From NCBI RefSeq assembly GCF_914767665.1, contig NC_059504.1, positions 4,962,501 through 5,026,500 on the forward strand: 64,000 bases of DNA. The letters run 5' to 3'. Made by a program: the position numbers and the translations under genes. The DNA is from Harmonia axyridis. Lineage: Eukaryota; Arthropoda; Insecta; Coleoptera; Coccinellidae. Each line of letters opens with the position of its first letter. Within the stretch, counting starts at the first letter, position 1. The notes under the pieces were generated by a model, which was not told the DNA's origin, ran no database searches, and saw nothing but the letters and a program-made list of their open reading frames with translations. Below are positions 1 to 11,000 of this stretch, piece after piece.

Positions 1-252
1 TATGACTTATTTATGAAGAAATGTAGGAATTATATGATCTAGAAAAATATTCCCAAGTTGTTGGACATACCAAACTTTAAAGTTCCAACTGATGTGAAAT
101 ACCTAACATAATTTGTTACCTAATATTGTCTACTTGGATATTAGATACTTGAATTCCTCATTTTGCGTTGGACTTAGTGAAAGTTATCCTTATATTGTTA
201 TTGAGATAATCTACAGACTTTTAAGCCGCTAAAATCAATTGTAAATCAACAA

Positions 253-343
253 CCTTCGATAGCTCAGTTGGTAGAGCGGTGGACTGTAGAGGAAAGAGAT
301 AGTAGTCATCCATAGGTCGCTGGTTCAAATCCGGCTCGAAGGA
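253..343 (+). tRNA. tRNA-Tyr (anticodon GTA) with 18-nt intron
   Basis: The acceptor stem CCTTCGA (253-259) pairs with TCGAAGG (336-342), followed by discriminator A343. The A box (TAGCTCAGTTGG) and B box (GGTTCAAATCC) are intact. The anticodon loop reads CTGTAG-A with GTA, so this is tRNA-Tyr. An 18-nt intron (290-307) sits between positions 37 and 38, the usual place for eukaryotic tRNA-Tyr introns. Removing it leaves a normal 73-nt tRNA. A run of seven T just after the gene (about 347-353) is a Pol III terminator. The gene looks functional. Confidence 0.97.
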
Positions 344-1488
344 AACTTTTTTTCTCAAAATCTGTCCGGATTTTACTGAATTCAATTTAACTTTCACTCT
401 GGAAATTTTTCTGATATGATGTCCTTCTAAACGAGCGGTTGGGGAACTTTTTTAATTATCACCCCAAAATATTTTTATGTAGGTAACTTGATATTACCCC
501 ATGGCGAAGAGCAAAAAAAACGAAATCGACTCTTTTAGCATCTTTCATATTATAGCCCCCACGATAATTTTGAAAAGAAAACAATAACTAGAAATTTAAT
601 TTAAACATTTTTCCTCAAAAAAGTTTCATTTTTACCCCCAAAAATTTCATTTTACCCCATTTGGGGTAATTTACCCGTGGTCACCGACCGCTGTTCTAAA
701 CCAATCCCACAATACATCAAGAATAATAGTGAAAATAGTAGAAGAAATAGTAGATGACACTCGAACCTCTATGATATTTTGTGTAAACGAATCTATGTGA
801 TTTTGTCTTTGTCTGTGATGTCTATGCAACTTGTGATGTGCCAGATGGTAAAAATAAATTTATAATTCGAGATATTTGACGACGAAAAAAATCTGAAATT
901 GAGAGACTATTGTTGGTAATAACAGTTGTTATTTTTGATTATTGTCCGAGTGATAATCTGTATATGAGTAAACATACATTAAGGATTTCTTCTGGATATG
1001 GCTTTTCGTGTATAACCTCAACTTAATCGTGAGTTCCATCTTATTGTTTGTAGATTATTGAACATGAGTGTTACACTGAATATATTCGTAGATTCCTAAA
1101 GATGCTAATAAAACAGCGCGAAAGCTCGAATGAATTAAATAGAGTCTTCTAATTTAACTTGACTTTTTCCCAATAATTTTTGTTGTTTCAATCCTACAGT
1201 CGATAACTTTTCAGAAGAACTGATTCGCTTCGAATTTTTAGGTTTTTTTAGGCAGGAAGCATTGAAGAAATGTCAAACTGCAAAAGAATAGCAAAATAAT
1301 AAGATAATATCAAAAATTCAAGATGAAAAGGCTCAAAAGTCAATTTCGAAATGTTCTATGATTTGATGCTGAATAAAAAACGCACCCTCCAAGCATGTAT
1401 TCATCAGTTTTTTCAAGATAATTATTACAAGAGACTGAATGAAATTGTGTTAAAAGTATTACGTGAGTGAAGAAAAAAATCAAAAATT
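344..1488. other. Spacer between the two tRNA-Tyr genes
   Basis: I see no coding region. At about 432-700 a stretch rich in runs of C and G begins near GAGCGGTTGG and ends near its imperfect inverse (CCGACCGCTG), with internal TTACCCC and GGGGTAA motifs; it may be a small, decayed inverted-repeat element. The rest is plain AT-rich sequence. Confidence 0.4.
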
Positions 1489-1579
1489 TCCTTCGAGCCG
1501 GATTTGAACCAGCGACCTATGGATGACCACTACCACTTTCCTCTACAGTCCACCGCTCTACCAACTGAGCTATCGAAGG
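1489..1579 (-). tRNA. tRNA-Tyr (anticodon GTA) with 18-nt intron, second copy
   Basis: This copy is inverted relative to the one at 253-343; both mature parts look identical. The intron (1542-1525 on the minus strand) is also 18 nt but differs at three positions, all in its middle. T-rich sequence beyond the 3' end (complement of about 1469-1488) can terminate Pol III. The 5' flanks of the two copies share weak similarity for about 100 bases, for example a TCAACAA just before each gene, which suggests an inverted duplication. The genes converge. Confidence 0.97.
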
Positions 1580-1861
1580 TTGTTGAGTTTTATATAATTT
1601 AAGCTGTTGAAAAGTCTTGCAATCTTTCACTGATCACCTCGATAAGACGATAGCAATAAGCAACTTTCACTGAATTATGAATCTCAACGCAAAGTATAAT
1701 ATTGAGGTTGCTCATAGTCAGCGGCAAAATAGAATATCTTCAAGGACAAGGTATTCATTTCCAGCAATAAGTTTACTGAAAAGTTATATCATAGAAAAAC
1801 GAAATTGTAACAAAAGTTGACTGTTTTTATTTCTGTGTTGAATCAAACTTTTCCTTTTCAG
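1580..1861. other. Sequence between tRNA-Tyr and first coding exon
   Basis: It ends in a pyrimidine-rich tract and AG (TTCCTTTTCAG) at 1861, a good splice acceptor. The receptor therefore probably has at least one non-coding 5' exon further upstream; neither that exon nor the promoter could be located. Confidence 0.45.
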
Positions 1862-2064
1862 GTTTCTTATAGAGGGCAAGCCGTCTAAATCCGAATAATG
1901 ACGGTATGAACGAAGCTTTACTACTTCTTCTTCTGCTCTTCAATACCACATATGCCACTTTCGTTCGAAATGACAGCTGTGAAATCAAGTTTCTCACCAG
2001 ACAGGCCCCGTCATCCGGATTGACATTTGATGCCTCCCAGGTGACATACGAGGTTTATCATAAG
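1862..2064 (+). CDS. Receptor coding exon 1: 5'UTR end, signal peptide, start of ectodomain
   Basis: Acceptor at 1860-1861; 44 nt of 5'UTR, then 53 codons from 1906. Residues 1-17 (MNEA, seven Leu, FNTTYA) form a signal peptide with likely cleavage after Ala17. The mature start has an N-glycosylation site (NDS) and a Cys, followed by SGLTFDASQVTYEVYHK. It ends in phase 0 at AAG|GTGAGA. Confidence 0.88.
1898..1909 (+). promoter_or_regulatory. Minimal uORF overlapping the receptor start codon
   Basis: ATG ACG GTA TGA lies directly before the main ORF. Its stop codon shares the ATGA with the receptor ATG at 1906. Such a stop-start overlap could lower or tune initiation by re-initiation. I chose 1906 as the start because it opens straight into a signal peptide, whereas 1898 stops after three codons. 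Confidence 0.5.
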
Positions 2065-5000
2065 GTGAGAAGCTAGTTGAAACCTTTTTTTTTCAGGGTG
2101 GCCACTTTTTTTTTTTAAATTTATGATACTACGAACCCGAGATTCTTCGCGAGACGAGAATGTATTGGAAGGTATTCAAGGAGATGAAATAAGCAAATGT
2201 ATGTGAAGTATGGGTTCCAGAACCTTAAAGTGCATTTTACAAAATGATGGGTATTTCGAACAATTACTTCATTAATTTTCATTTACTTCCGAATAATCAT
2301 TTGATTTTTCTTTCATTAAATGATAGTTCCGTTTAATTAGTATGAACTGAAATATGTAAATAATTTTTACTTGTTTCTTGCTTTGATTCTAATATTTTCC
2401 ATTTAGTTCAAGATGAGTAAGTTGATTTTCTTATCGAAATGTAATGCATGTTGTTAATTAAACTGAAGGAACCTAAATGTAATACAGATACGACCCAAAG
2501 AAATTCGGATAAGGGTCGAAATCACCTGAAAATCAACTTTGAATGACATCGTATGATATATCGTTGAATTCAGCGTTAAAAGTTATTTCGAAAAGTGTCC
2601 TAAAATATGCAGGTCCGTATTGAAAAAAATGAGGTTGAGGGTGGCCCAGAGAGTACGAAACATTGGAAACGAAATCTGATTACATCAAATTGAGGATAAT
2701 TTACTGTCGAATAAAAAATTCCAGTAACATTTTTTGATAATATCTGAAATAAAGTGGGAAAAAAAGAAAAATCAAAATGACAGAATTTAATTTTCCTATG
2801 ATATCTCAATAACCGGCCCTGATAATCTCGATTTGTTTGAACTGCTTGATAATGCTCCTATGAATGCAACTTTTTTTCTATTTGACCGACCTTCTAACTC
2901 TTATGGTTTAAAAGTTACCAATACAATCTCATTAAAAAAGTGGCCACTCTGTATAAATTTATATTTCTAAAGTTGAAGAATAAACCTAAAATTTGCATTA
3001 TCTTTTCAGGTTGTAAACAACGATTTATTCAGATTCGTGAACATTTCACGGGAAATTATAACACAGAGAAAGGAAGTGGTAGGTGTTATAATAACCAAAA
3101 CCAAAGAATATAACTTGGCTCTAAACATCTCTGGACGACTCAAGGTGTTTCCGACTAGGACTTCAGAAACCGAAGGATTCTGGAGAAGTTTCGCTGAGAG
3201 TAAAACTGGCTGGACGCCACTGTTCATGGATTGTTATTTTTTCCGGAACCAATGGTTTTACGGATACGTGTTGAAGACTTCGGATATCAGCATAGGACTT
3301 TTTGTGAGGGTTAATCTGAATCCTTGCGATGACAGTCTGGAAGGGATATTGCCAAGAAATAAATGTCACAATGAATCAACCACAGTAAGTGTTTCAAGTT
3401 AGGTACCATTTTTCGAACATTATGATTAAATTTTATAGTAAAGGGTGTTTTTTTAGAGCTATAGAACTTTAAATTGCAATAAAACAACGATGGATTATTC
3501 GATTGACATGAATTTTATTTATCCGCATAATAATCTTGTGGCATTACATTTTAAATATGATTTCTGGCATATGACCGCTACGGCTGGCTCGGATGTAGTC
3601 CCATCTGGACGTCCAATTTTCGATGACTTTTTCCAACATTTGTGGCCGTATATCGGCAATAACACGGCGAATGTTCTCTTCCAAATGGTCAAGGGTTTGT
3701 GGCTTAACCGCATAGACCAATGACTTTACATAGCCCCACAGAAAGTAGTCTAGCGGTGTTAAATCACAAGATCTTGGAGGCCAATTCACAGGTCCAAAAC
3801 GTGAAATTAGGCGGCCACCAAACGTGTCTTTCAATAAATCGATTGTGGCACGAGATGTGTGACATGTTGCGCCGTCTTGTTGGAACCACAGCTCCTGGAC
3901 ATCTTATTTGTTCAATTCAGGAATGAAAAAGTGAGTAATCATGGCTCTATACCGATCACCATTGACTGTAACGTTCTGGCCATCATCGTTTTTGAAAAAG
4001 TACGGACCAATGATTCCACCAGCCCATAAAGCGCATTAAACAGTCAGTTTATCTGGATGTAACGGTGTTTCGACATACACTTGAGGATTGGCTTCACTGC
4101 AAATGCGGCAGTTTTGTTTGTTGGCGTAGCCATTCAACCAGAAGTGCGCTTCATCGCTAATGGACACAGAACTATTATTTTCGAAATAAAATTGCACTAT
4201 TTGCAAGCGTTGTTCAGGCGTGAGTCTATTCACGATGACTTGCCAAACCAAACTGAGAACAAATCACTTGACAGCTGTTAAATCGGTCGCCATCTCGAAC
4301 AGTAATGCCAACCTGAAGTTATATACCTTGAAAAAAACACCCTTTAGAACCGCAAAACTTATTGAACAACCCTAGTATCAATATAACTTGATACTACACT
4401 TACCTTCAAAGAAATTATAAAGCGGTCTGTCTGAGGAACCAGCTCTCAAATATAGTAATTTCAATGTTTAAACCCTAGTGAAAACATATCGATCAAAAGA
4501 TCAAAGAGTAATCTGCTTGTTAAACGAAATTTCCCATTAATACCCCCAGATTGGTTATTGTTTGTTATCAAATATAAAACATATCCGTTTATACTACAAA
4601 ATTACTGATTCAATTTTTGCTCACGTTTGTTTTTTGTACCGATGAACAAAAAATACAATATCCAACAACATTTCGCTGACTCCAGGCCTTTTTGCTCTTG
4701 CCCAACTGGCGAACCCTAACGATAACCGGAAATGTAATCATCGTACCGGATAGAGTTAGCTCTGGTGATTGATGTTTTATGTGAAACGTGCCTTATATCC
4801 ACATTAGGCCCGGAGAAATGAAGCGCTATGATCCTAACTGCTTCATTCGCACTAAACGAATTTCGTTTCGTGTTGAACATACCTACATCAAATCGGGACT
4901 GCACTGACGCGAAATCGGGAGCTTTTGAGCGCTCGTTCATTCACATAACGGTGTTATAGATCAAATTTCAATTTTTTCAAATATTTTATGAATAGACCCA

Positions 5001-8000
5001 AGAACAATATAAGTATGTACTTAGTTTCAAATTTTTCATTGGAAAATGGTTTTCCGTTGACTATTTCCCTAGTCTTAATCTGCAATCATCAATTCAAACT
5101 CTCAATTTTGAATTACAAATGGTTTCTAGATGAAAAACTATATGATAGCACCTGTCAGCAGTTCTTTTGAGTTTATTTACCTCAGAGTAATAAGAAGCGC
5201 ACCTCTGGTGAATGGCTACGTCAACAAACAAAACTACCGCATTTGGAGTGAAGCTAATCCTCAAGTGTATGTCGAAACACCGTTACATCCAGAAATACTG
5301 ACTGGTGCGCTTTATGGGCTGGTGGAATCATTGGTCCGTACTTCTTCAAAAACGATGATGGCCAGAACGTTACAGTCAAAGGTGATCGGTATAGAGCCAT
5401 GATTACTAACTTTTTCATTCCTGAATTGAACAACCATGATGTCTAGGAGTTGTGGTTACAAAAAGACGGCGTAACATGTCACACAGCTCGTGCCACAATC
5501 GATTTATTGAAAGACACGTTTGGTGACCGCCTAATTCCACGTTTTGGACCTGTGAATTGGCCTCCAAGATCTTGTGATTTAACAATGCTAGACTACTTTC
5601 TGTAGGGCTATTGGTCTATGCGGATAAGCCACAAACCCTTGACCATTTGGAAGAAAACATTCGCCGTGTAATTGCCGATATACGGCGACAAATGTTGGAA
5701 AAGTAATCGAAAATTGGACGTCCAGATTGGACTACATCCGAGCCAGCCGTGGCGGTCATATGCCAGAAATCATTTTTAAAATGTAATGCCACAAGATTAT
5801 CTTGCGGATAGATAAAATTCATGTCAATCGAATAATCCATTGTTTCATTGCAATTTAAAGTTCTATAGCTCTAAAAAAAAGCACCCTATAGATAGAGGGA
5901 GCATATGTCATTTCATGGATTCGGTCCTTACTTGGCGGAAATTCATTATAAATAAAATAAAACGAATTAATTTCCACTATATTATTTAATTCTTAGCAAC
6001 AATTGTTTCGCCACACTGTGGCTTCATCAGGCTACATTTCTGAACTGATAAGAGTACAAAAGTTTTCGGAATCTTATATAGGAACAAAATTGACTGAAAA
6101 ATATTCGAAAGGGTATCATAAATTACAAAGTTATATTGGACAATTTACCGCCTGGGATTTCCAAACTATCGGAAGAAATTCAATAAAGGGGATGAGTTTA
6201 CATCCGTTTGTTCGTTCAATAATAATATTTTGGGTATTATACCTGTTTATTTCTAGGGATTCTAAGAGTGTTAGTCTTAAGCTTAAGACTACGGTTTATT
6301 GAAATAGTCTACCAAAAACCTAAGTTATATTTAAACAAAAAGCATTCGTACTGTTGCAAAAATCCTCGTCTTCGACTCGGAATTTTGTTGCCACCAGCAC
6401 TCGTGCTTCTTGTTAAAATATCACTTAGCAACATGATTTTTTCCGGAAAATTAGATCCCCTTATATTGAAACAAAGTTGGGATCCTCACAGGAAAAAGTG
6501 AACACTCTGCATATTTTCATCACGTTATTCTCAAGTGCGCCACTGTTGAAGGACCCTGTAACATTTTCAAAAGAATGAAAAACCACGATATTTCGTCAAT
6601 CCTCGGTATCCCCGACCCAATTTCAATGAAAACAGAACGAAATCTTCTGAAAGCTTCGAATTCTACAAATTCTTTCTTGTTTTCAGTGCGAACCAATTCC
6701 TGCCGAAGAGGACGAGGAAAATGAGGAGGGTTATCGATGCGTTTGTCGACCTGGCTACTTCAACCCACAGTCTTCCAACCAAAGCTGGAAAGGGTTCACA
6801 AATGCCGATGGTGACGATGAAATCGATTCCTATGTCGATTCTCTTCGGTGAGTGTCAATACAATGATGACCTTTGCGCAATTGATTTGTGGAATTCAAAT
6901 TAACCCCTTATTAGACTATGCCTTTTTCATGTCAACTTGAGTCCTATACTCGATTGAGGATTTCGCGAATTGTTCTTTTGGTCTTGTTGGATTTGTGATA
7001 TACTAACTGACAAAGAAACTGCAACACCCAGAAGGAGTTGTTTAAATTTGCAATTTTTTTTTTGGTGAAACATGGATAGCATAGCAAGTAGTAAATGATT
7101 TGAAATTGCAGAAAAAAACGAAGAGTTTACAATTTTTTTAATGAATTTTTTAATAATTTGTTTGTTCATCGCGATTATCTATACACTCTCCAACACGCCT
7201 CGGCATTAATGCGATAAGATGGTCTATTTCTTCCTGAGGGATACTATCCCAAGCTACCTATACTATTTATTTCTGAGCCACCAAAGTTCGTGTCGGCTGG
7301 CGTAAATTTCCAAGCCTTCTTCTACCCACGATGTCCCAAACATGCTCTATGAGCGAAAGATCAGGGGATCTGGGCGGCCATGACAAAAGATTCATATGGG
7401 TCGCTTCAAAAAAGTTTTGTAGGATTTCACATATGCCTAGTTATGCGTTTCGTCCCTGGCATACACACCGGACTCATCAGTGTGACTTTGGTATATTTGT
7501 GTGTGCCATGTCACAGACGCTTGGGGAATTTATTATCATCGGGAGCCGCCGGGACTCGAACCCGGCACCTTGTCGCATCTCTTAGGCGACCGAGTGCTGT
7601 GTTTATTGTTGCTATGTGGAGCTTTTTATGAGAAGCCGCCACAGTTTAAACTAACGCTGGCAACATGAGGTCGGACATTATCTTGCTGAAACATTAGATT
7701 CTCAAGCCAGTTAAGGTAAGGAAGAACATATAGCTCCACTATTTCTTGAAGGTAACGCAGCGCTGTCATGTTACCTAGAATAAAGACTAAAGGTGACCTA
7801 CCTGCATGTGCAATAGTACCCCATACCATAACGCCTTCTGTCCGGTGTACATGACGCTCAACATCAAACTGAGGTTCACGTCTTTCGCCTCGACGTCGCC
7901 TAACTCTTCTTTGGCCATCATGTGCACCCAAGGAGAATCGAGATTCATCAGAAAAGACGACCTGATGCCATTCCACATTCCAATGTTGACGCTCTCTGCA

Positions 8001-11000
8001 CCACTGCAATCGTGGCCGGCGATGCTCAACCGTCAGAGGTAACACTAGATGGGGTCGGTAATGCTGCAGTCCAAAGGACCTTTTCCGGCGGTAAACCGTT
8101 CGGGCACTTACAGGATGGCCTTGTTCTCCTAACCACTCTTCAGCCAAAGATCGAATTGTCGCAAATCGGTCTCTAATTGCCATAAGTCTTAGACGTCGAT
8201 CTTGGAACTTCATTTGTGGTATTTTTGGACATTTCAAACCACGCTTGATAACATCTCATAACGGTAATTGGATTTTTGTTCGTACAACTGTACGAACAAA
8301 TTCACTTAGCTGGAGATAAATTCCGCATACACGTGCTCTAGGCATTTTAACAAGAACTAATCATCGACTTTGGATCTCCTGGAACAGCTGGATTTCAAAA
8401 TATATAACAATCCGACAACGTAATCTAACTATGTTGGGGACATGTATAAATTGCGTATACTCCCCCTATCTATGTTTATTACTCTATGGGTTTGATAAAT
8501 ATTTCAAAAATTCAACTGAATGATGCATCGAATCCAGGAAAACGTATCTCTTCTCAGAAACTCAAGTAGTTAATCGAAAACAATTATCAAGAAATCAATA
8601 TGGGAAGTTGCTACACAACGCTTCTAGGGACCACGGAAAGCTGTGTCAGAATCTCACCCTGTCAACTAGCTACAGTTCACCCTCGTGCGTTATAGTAATT
8701 GGTGAACCCGGTTGCTTTCATGAAACCTCAAAGTGAATGCATTCAAGGCCTTAATTAATACCAATTCATACTGTGAGTTTATAGGTCGAAGTTTCAGGCA
8801 GATCGACTAAAACTGATGCTTTTGAGGTGTTTCGAACAGAGGTGTCGATAACTTGTATTTTGGATCACGATATCGTTGCAGTAATTGGAGCTGAGAAAGT
8901 TTGTACTTGTATCACATTAGGACTTTCTCTAAGGTCTATTTTTGGCGCTCAATCAAGCAAAATAATCGAAATACAACACAATTTTCATCTATGAAATAAC
9001 AAAACAAACCTTTTTTCTTTGTTGTATCATTTTTTCAACTTTTATTAAATAATAATTGATATATCTTTTGTAATGGACTAGTTTTCATTTTTTTTGTTAA
9101 GGATTAATTTTAGAAATTTAAGTAAAATGAAACAAAAATGTGGAAGAATCATTGAAATATCTCTAGAAATGAAAAAGTTATGAGATTTTGAAGTTGCGCT
9201 TGGAAGAATAATTTCATAATACGCAGCGTTTAGTGTGTGACGTCACGCCACTTACACGAGGCGACTGGTATTCGCAGAGTGCTTACGAATTCATTGGTGT
9301 ACAATCACTTGTGCCGTTCGTGTCGTGTTTTGTTCGTTACACGATGGCTGAAATAAAAAAAAATCCTACGACTATTGTATTGTGCCTATGTGTGCAAGCA
9401 CGACAATTAAAAACCCCAATAAATTGTTTCGTCATGTACCAAATGACATGAATCAAAGGAAGAAGTGGTGCAAATTAATGAGGCGTGACTTAATTGGACC
9501 TAAAACTACTTCATATGTGTGTGAAGATCATTTTGATGAAAGTACCTAACAGTACTAGCTGTCTATTTCTGATAATAAAAATACTAAGGTGTAAGTTGGT
9601 ATGAAATAAGTTATTGACTAAAAATAACTTTGTCCTTTCACGAAGCCTTCTTCCATTATGGTGACATAAAAACAAAACTCGAGTTAAAACTACACTGTAC
9701 AACTACAAACGACGCGAGAGCCTTGGCGCGGCTAAGTATTTAAACGTAATTTATGGTGTAGCGATCACAGGCAAGTGGCGTGACGTCACAGACGAGTCGG
9801 AGACCAAAGACGTTCTGCGCTAAAATACGTAAATTTAAATAATCTATTTCTCAGTCATTTATTGATGAATTTTCAAAATTTTTGTAACTGATTTATCAGT
9901 TTTGCTCTATATTTTAATTCTATCGTGTCAAATATAGTATTATCAATATCACTAAACTAGTCCATTGACATTGCATATTTTCGGTTTTTGATCTCAGTGA
10001 GATCAATTAAAATCCCTGCCAGATAATACTCGTATGTTTGTCTATATGTGGCTTTATATCTTTTAAAATATTTGGGTACCTGATGGAATAAGGTCAACAA
10101 TTTCAATCAAAGTATGACGCTTCTCTCACTCTGAGCGAGGGATTGAACACTCGTATATTAATTTCATCTATTAAATTCTCTAATTGAGAAACTTCCACTT
10201 CAGCTGAAGAAAGAGATGGTAGAAACCAGGTGCTAAATTTGTGTTGGCGAGGGAAAATGATTTGAATTCATTCAATTCTGCCGTCGCAATCAAGCTTTTC
10301 ACGAATGGAGCATTTTCTTAATGAGAGAGAACACCCCACTCTGCTGATTATTACTCGTTCCAAATATTCTGTCGTCAGGAAGTATGCTTTCCTCTTTAGG
10401 TTCACATATTTGCCAAAAATATTCATATACGTTATATCACAAGACTTATGAATTTAATTTCACACAATAATGTAAAAAAATTAATTTTAGTTTAGAAACA
10501 AGGTGTTCCTAAATTAGAGGTATGTATGGGTAACACACGAGTGAACGCAAAAACAATCTCATGAACCAAATTTGCATCTGCGAATGGCTGCTGAATCGAA
10601 ACAAAATCGACCCCATTTTGAAGCGGTTGGTAATTGTTGAAAAGTGAATGACTTACGACTACGTCAAGCGAAAACGGTCGTGGTCGAAACAAGGTGAACT
10701 GACGGAAACGGTGGCCAAGCTAGGATTAACGGCCTGTACGGTTTTGCTGTGGGACTGGCAGGGAATTATTCACTCAGAGCTACTCCCCTACGGCACAACT
10801 GTTAACTCGGAACTTTACTGTCTATAATAACATTGTCTGAAAGAAGCAATCTTCTAGAATCGGCCAGCTTTGGCCAATTAAATTTCCGTCAGGACAACGA
10901 CAAGCCACTCAAATCGATAGTGACTTGATTGGAAGGTGCATCCACCTTATTGTCCAGACCTGGCACCAAGTGTTCCTGTCCATGGCGAACATTTTGGTGG

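Larger units (their letters stand above)
7003..8390 (-). mobile_element. Tc1-like transposon (called T2 here), split by a SINE
   Basis: The 3' inverted repeat lies at about 7003-7040 (CTAACTGACAAAGAAACTGC), preceded by TA. The 5' repeat is missing; a MITE-1 end starts at 8391 instead. A second, shorter copy of the same 3' region occurs at 55880-56073, there interrupted by M5. Confidence 0.75.

Noticed and set aside
6003..6302. 99-codon open frame starting at the hammerhead-like motif
   Set aside because: It reads through the hairpin and AT-rich DNA with no domain; no exon signals in phase with the receptor.
7552..7562. B box as part of a real tRNA gene
   Set aside because: No pairing acceptor stem or D arm; it fits a tRNA-derived SINE instead.
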